Assembly: GCA_963840235.1 (NCBI GenBank)
Contig: CAWIYC010000002.1
Coordinates: forward strand, 248,001 to 312,000
DNA length: 64,000 bases
From: JBBRHQ01 sp963840235
Lineage (GTDB): Bacteria > Actinomycetota > Thermoleophilia > Solirubrobacterales > 70-9
Direction: 5' to 3'
Part shown: piece by piece, positions 61,809 through 64,000 of the stretch
Layout: the number at the start of each line of letters is the position of its first letter
How positions within the stretch are numbered: position 1 is the first letter of the stretch
Notes under the pieces: generated by a model
The model's database searches: none
What the model saw: the letters and a program-made list of their open reading frames with translations, nothing else
Told to the model about the DNA's origin: nothing
Position numbers and translations under genes: made by a program

Positions 61809-63032
61809 TTAGAGCGCCTGGCTGAGGAGCAGGGTGAGGACGCAGAGGGCGATCAGCGCCATCGCCCCGACGGCCAGCAGGGTGGCACGGCGGCCGCTGA
61901 CGAGATCGCCCATCAGCTCGCGGTCCCTGCTGATGCCGATGATGAAGGCCAGCAGCGGTAGCAGCAGGATCGCGTTCAGCGCCTGGCTGAGGAAGAGGAT
62001 GCGGATCAGCGGCGCCCCGGGAATTAGCACGACTGCGACCGCGACGACCACCACCACCGCGTAGGTTCCGTAGAAGAGCTTCGCCTCCGAGGGGGGGTCG
62101 TCGAGCGCCGACTCGGTGCCGGCGGCCTCGGCCACCGAGTAGGCGGTGGACAGCGGCAGGATCGAGGCGGCCAGCAGCCCCGCGCCGAGCAGCCCGGCGC
62201 CGAACAGCGTCGCCGCAAGGTTGCCGGCGAGGGGCTGCAGCGCCGCTGCGGCATCGGAAGCGCTTTCGATCGAGCGGCCGTCGGCGTGAAGGGTCGCAGC
62301 ACAGGCGACGACGACGAAGAAGCCGATGATCCCGGTCATGATCGAGCCGGTGATGACGTCGATGCGCTCGAAGCCGATGTCGGCCGGCCGCAGCCGCTTG
62401 TCGACGACGTAGGACTGGATGAAGGCAAGACCCCAGGGCGCCAGGGTGGTGCCGACCGTCGCCGTCGCCGCCAGCAGCGCCGCCGAACCCGACGGCATCG
62501 AGGGGGTGACCAGCCCCTTCGCGGCATCGCCCCAGTCGGGGTGGGCGAGCAGGCCGGCGAGGACATATGCGGCGAAGATGGTGCCGAGGGCGAGCAGGAC
62601 GTGCTCGACCCGGTGAAACCCCCCCCGCAGGACCAGCACCGAGACGCCGACCGCGGCGAGCGGCACGCTGACGTACTTGCTGACGCCCGCCAGCTCGAGG
62701 CTGGCGGCGATGCCGGCGAACTCGGCGCAGGTGGTGCCGACGTTGGCGAGTAGCAGCGCGATCAGCGCACCGGCGGCGAGGCGCACCCCGTAGCGGTCGC
62801 GGATCAGGCCCATCAGCCCCTGGCCCGTGGCGACCCCCATGCGGGCACCGGCCTCATGGAAGATCACCAGCGCCATGGTTGAGAGCAGCAGCACCCAGAG
62901 GAGCTCGTATCCGTAGTCGGCGCCGAGGATCGAGTAGGTGGCGATCCCTGCCGGGTCGTCGTCGGAGAGCCCTGCGAGAAGGCCGGGCCCGGCGACCGCG
63001 GCGAGGGCGACGAGGGCGCTACCGCGGCGCAT
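61809..63032 (-). CDS. Nramp-related divalent metal transporter
   Basis: 407 residues, eleven helices. The TM1 motif is DDDPAG (residues 24-29) in place of DPGN, and the TM6 motif is LAPWG in place of MPH, so the metal-coordinating Asn and Met of Nramp are gone. Similar changes mark Nramp-related Mg2+ transporters. Coupled by a 14-base overlap to a PRC-barrel gene and followed by a ZIP gene. Substrate Mg2+ or Mn2+ is inference. Confidence 0.85.
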   Translation of the reverse strand: MRRGSALVALAAVAGPGLLAGLSDDDPAGIATYSILGADYGYELLWVLLLSTMALVIFHEAGARMGVATGQGLMGLIRDRYGVRLAAGALIALLLANVGTTCAEFAGIAASLELAGVSKYVSVPLAAVGVSVLVLRGGFHRVEHVLLALGTIFAAYVLAGLLAHPDWGDAAKGLVTPSMPSGSAALLAATATVGTTLAPWGLAFIQSYVVDKRLRPADIGFERIDVITGSIMTGIIGFFVVVACAATLHADGRSIESASDAAAALQPLAGNLAATLFGAGLLGAGLLAASILPLSTAYSVAEAAGTESALDDPPSEAKLFYGTYAVVVVVAVAVVLIPGAPLIRILFLSQALNAILLLPLLAFIIGISRDRELMGDLVSGRRATLLAVGAMALIALCVLTLLLSQAL

Positions 63033-63609
63033 GGCGGCGTGCCCGCATGACTCGCCCGAAGCGACGGCCCGGACGGGCGCCGATCTCCTCCAGGGGCAGG
63101 TGGCGAATCGCCGACCGCGGCACCGACAGCTGCAGCGTGTCGGCCCGGGTCGAGGTGAAGTGCAGATCGATCCAGTCGATCGTCTCCGAACCGGCCCGCG
63201 AAGCGATCGCCCCGAGCCCCAGCCTCCGAAGCACCGGCCGGGCGCCTGTCTCGACCCCGGCGAGCCGCAGCCCGTCCTCTTCCTCTTCGATGAGGACGTC
63301 CCCGACCCGGACCAGTCGCTTCTCCTGGAGGTCGATCAGCTGGGCGTCGAGGACGTGGCGGGCGAGGAGCAGGCCGGCGCCGGCGACAGTCTCTTCGCCC
63401 GCGCCGTCCTCGACCACCAGAGCCTGGTCGGAGATCTCGAACCCCGCGTCGAGCCCGATCCCGATCACCTCGCGGCGCCCCCGACGGGCCCAGGCCGAGC
63501 CGATCGGGGGCCGCCCGTCCTCCTCGATGGCGCTGAGGTCGACGAGCCGTCCGAGGTAGTCGGAGCCGCGCCGCACCTCGATTCCGAGCAGGGACGTCAG
63601 CCGGAGCAC
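63019..63609 (-). CDS. PRC-barrel domain protein
   Basis: 196 residues from GTG 63609. N-terminal PRC-barrel pattern LLGIEVRRGSDYLGRLVDLS and a second barrel-like segment at LDAQLIDLQEKRLVRVGDV; the C-terminus is basic. In Actinobacteria such proteins accompany MgtE-type and Nramp-related transporters, so it may sense or gate metal uptake. First gene of the metal operon. Confidence 0.75.
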   Translation of the reverse strand: MLRLTSLLGIEVRRGSDYLGRLVDLSAIEEDGRPPIGSAWARRGRREVIGIGLDAGFEISDQALVVEDGAGEETVAGAGLLLARHVLDAQLIDLQEKRLVRVGDVLIEEEEDGLRLAGVETGARPVLRRLGLGAIASRAGSETIDWIDLHFTSTRADTLQLSVPRSAIRHLPLEEIGARPGRRFGRVMRARRHAPR

Positions 63610-63615
63610 GTAGGC

Positions 63616-63621
63616 AGCCTA
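63616..63621 (-). promoter_or_regulatory. -10 hexamer TAGGCT for the metal operon
   Basis: Minus-strand TAGGCT, six bases, GTG 63609; leaderless spacing. Confidence 0.5.
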
Positions 63622-63679
63622 CGGAGGGAGGGGGAAGGGAAGGCGATTTGCACTCTGCAAGGGTTTACAAATAGTCCGC

Positions 63680-63685
63680 TAATAT
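63680..63685 (+). promoter_or_regulatory. -10 hexamer TAATAT for ftsE, with structured leader
   Basis: TAATAT lies 83 bases before the ftsE ATG. Upstream is the dyad TTGCACTCTGCAA (63648-63660). In the leader GCGCCC (63714-63719) pairs with GGGCGC (63725-63730), and GAAGGAG follows but is 31 bases from the start. Confidence 0.45.
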
Positions 63686-63768
63686 GCCGCTCACTTCAAA
63701 CGGGCGAGTCCTTGCGCCCCCCGCGGGCGCGAAGGAGTAACACCCGTACCGGAGAACAGAGCGCGAGC

Positions 63769-64000
63769 ATGGCAATACGGAAGAAACGATCCAAGCAGGG
63801 GCAGCCGCAGGGCGCTGCACCGGCGCGTCCCCGCAGGGGTGGAGCGCCGATCATCGAGCTCGAGGACGTGACCAAGGTCTACCCCGGGGGGCACCTCGCC
63901 CTCGAGCGCGTCTCGCTGGCCCTGAACCGGGGCGAGTTCATCTTCCTCGTCGGCCCCACCGGCTGCGGCAAGTCGACCCTGATCAAGCTGCTGATCCGCG
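63769..64000 (+). CDS. ftsE: Cell division ATP-binding protein FtsE (3' partial)
   Basis: 77 codons visible before the window ends. A basic, Gln/Pro-rich N-terminal tail of 25 residues, then VTKVYPGGHLALERVSL and the Walker A LVGPTGCGKSTLIKLL. FtsE works with FtsX at the division site to control peptidoglycan hydrolases. FtsX would be expected immediately downstream. Confidence 0.85.
   Translation, partial: MAIRKKRSKQGQPQGAAPARPRRGGAPIIELEDVTKVYPGGHLALERVSLALNRGEFIFLVGPTGCGKSTLIKLLIR

Overview
High-GC (about 70%), densely packed bacterial chromosome. The order rpmE, DUF1385, prfA, prmC, tsaC, glyA, wecA-like gene, atpZ/I-B-E-F-H-A-G-D-C, then comF, hpf, secA, prfB, together with the actinobacterial -10 hexamer TANNNT, points to a deep-branching actinobacterium, most likely class Thermoleophilia (Solirubrobacterales-like). 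The class is inferred from gene content and order; no rRNA or tRNA gene was seen. No gap between genes exceeds about 180 bases.

Layout. 1-6.2 kb: envelope lipid/glycan genes (epimerase-glycosyltransferase fusion, polysaccharide deacetylase), a divergent hydrolase/TetR pair sharing a palindromic operator, and a GGDEF/HD-GYP protein. 6.3-14.4 kb: translation housekeeping (L31, RF1, RF methyltransferase, threonylcarbamoyl-AMP synthase, glyA) leading to an undecaprenyl-phosphate sugar transferase. 14.5-22 kb: complete F1Fo ATP synthase operon. 22-31.7 kb: M20 peptidase, LytR-CpsA-Psr ligase, UDP-glucose dehydrogenase-type enzyme, two sugar nucleotidyltransferases, a phosphosugar isomerase, a PAP2 enzyme and ahcY: supply and attachment of cell-wall glycan. 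31.7-38.3 kb: comF, hpf, secA and prfB, with prfB keeping the CUU-UGA-C programmed frameshift.

38.3-63.6 kb is accessory and separates prfB from ftsE, which are neighbours in many Gram-positive genomes. It carries an ECF sigma/ogt pair, nadC and nadA, an atypical Fpg glycosylase, a beta carbonic anhydrase, a three-gene cassette resembling a condensed methylamine-utilisation (mau) maturation system (MauE-thioredoxin fusion, Tat-exported Cys-rich MauA-like protein without the TTQ tryptophans, CcdA/MauF-like membrane protein fused to a propeller-like domain), a trehalose synthase, and a two-component system. That system is surrounded by exported low-complexity proteins and an ApbE / heme-membrane-protein / ferredoxin-reductase / ferredoxin operon. 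Four copies of an 11-bp-spaced direct repeat (TTTGCCG-N4-TTTACCG) lie upstream of the exported-protein genes and next to the response regulator, so the block looks like one regulon devoted to electron or metal handling outside the cytoplasm. The window ends with an ABC exporter, ZIP and Nramp-related metal transporters with a PRC-barrel protein, and the start of ftsE.

Many genes show TANNNT six to nine bases before ATG, GTG or TTG and no Shine-Dalgarno sequence, so leaderless transcripts are probably common here.
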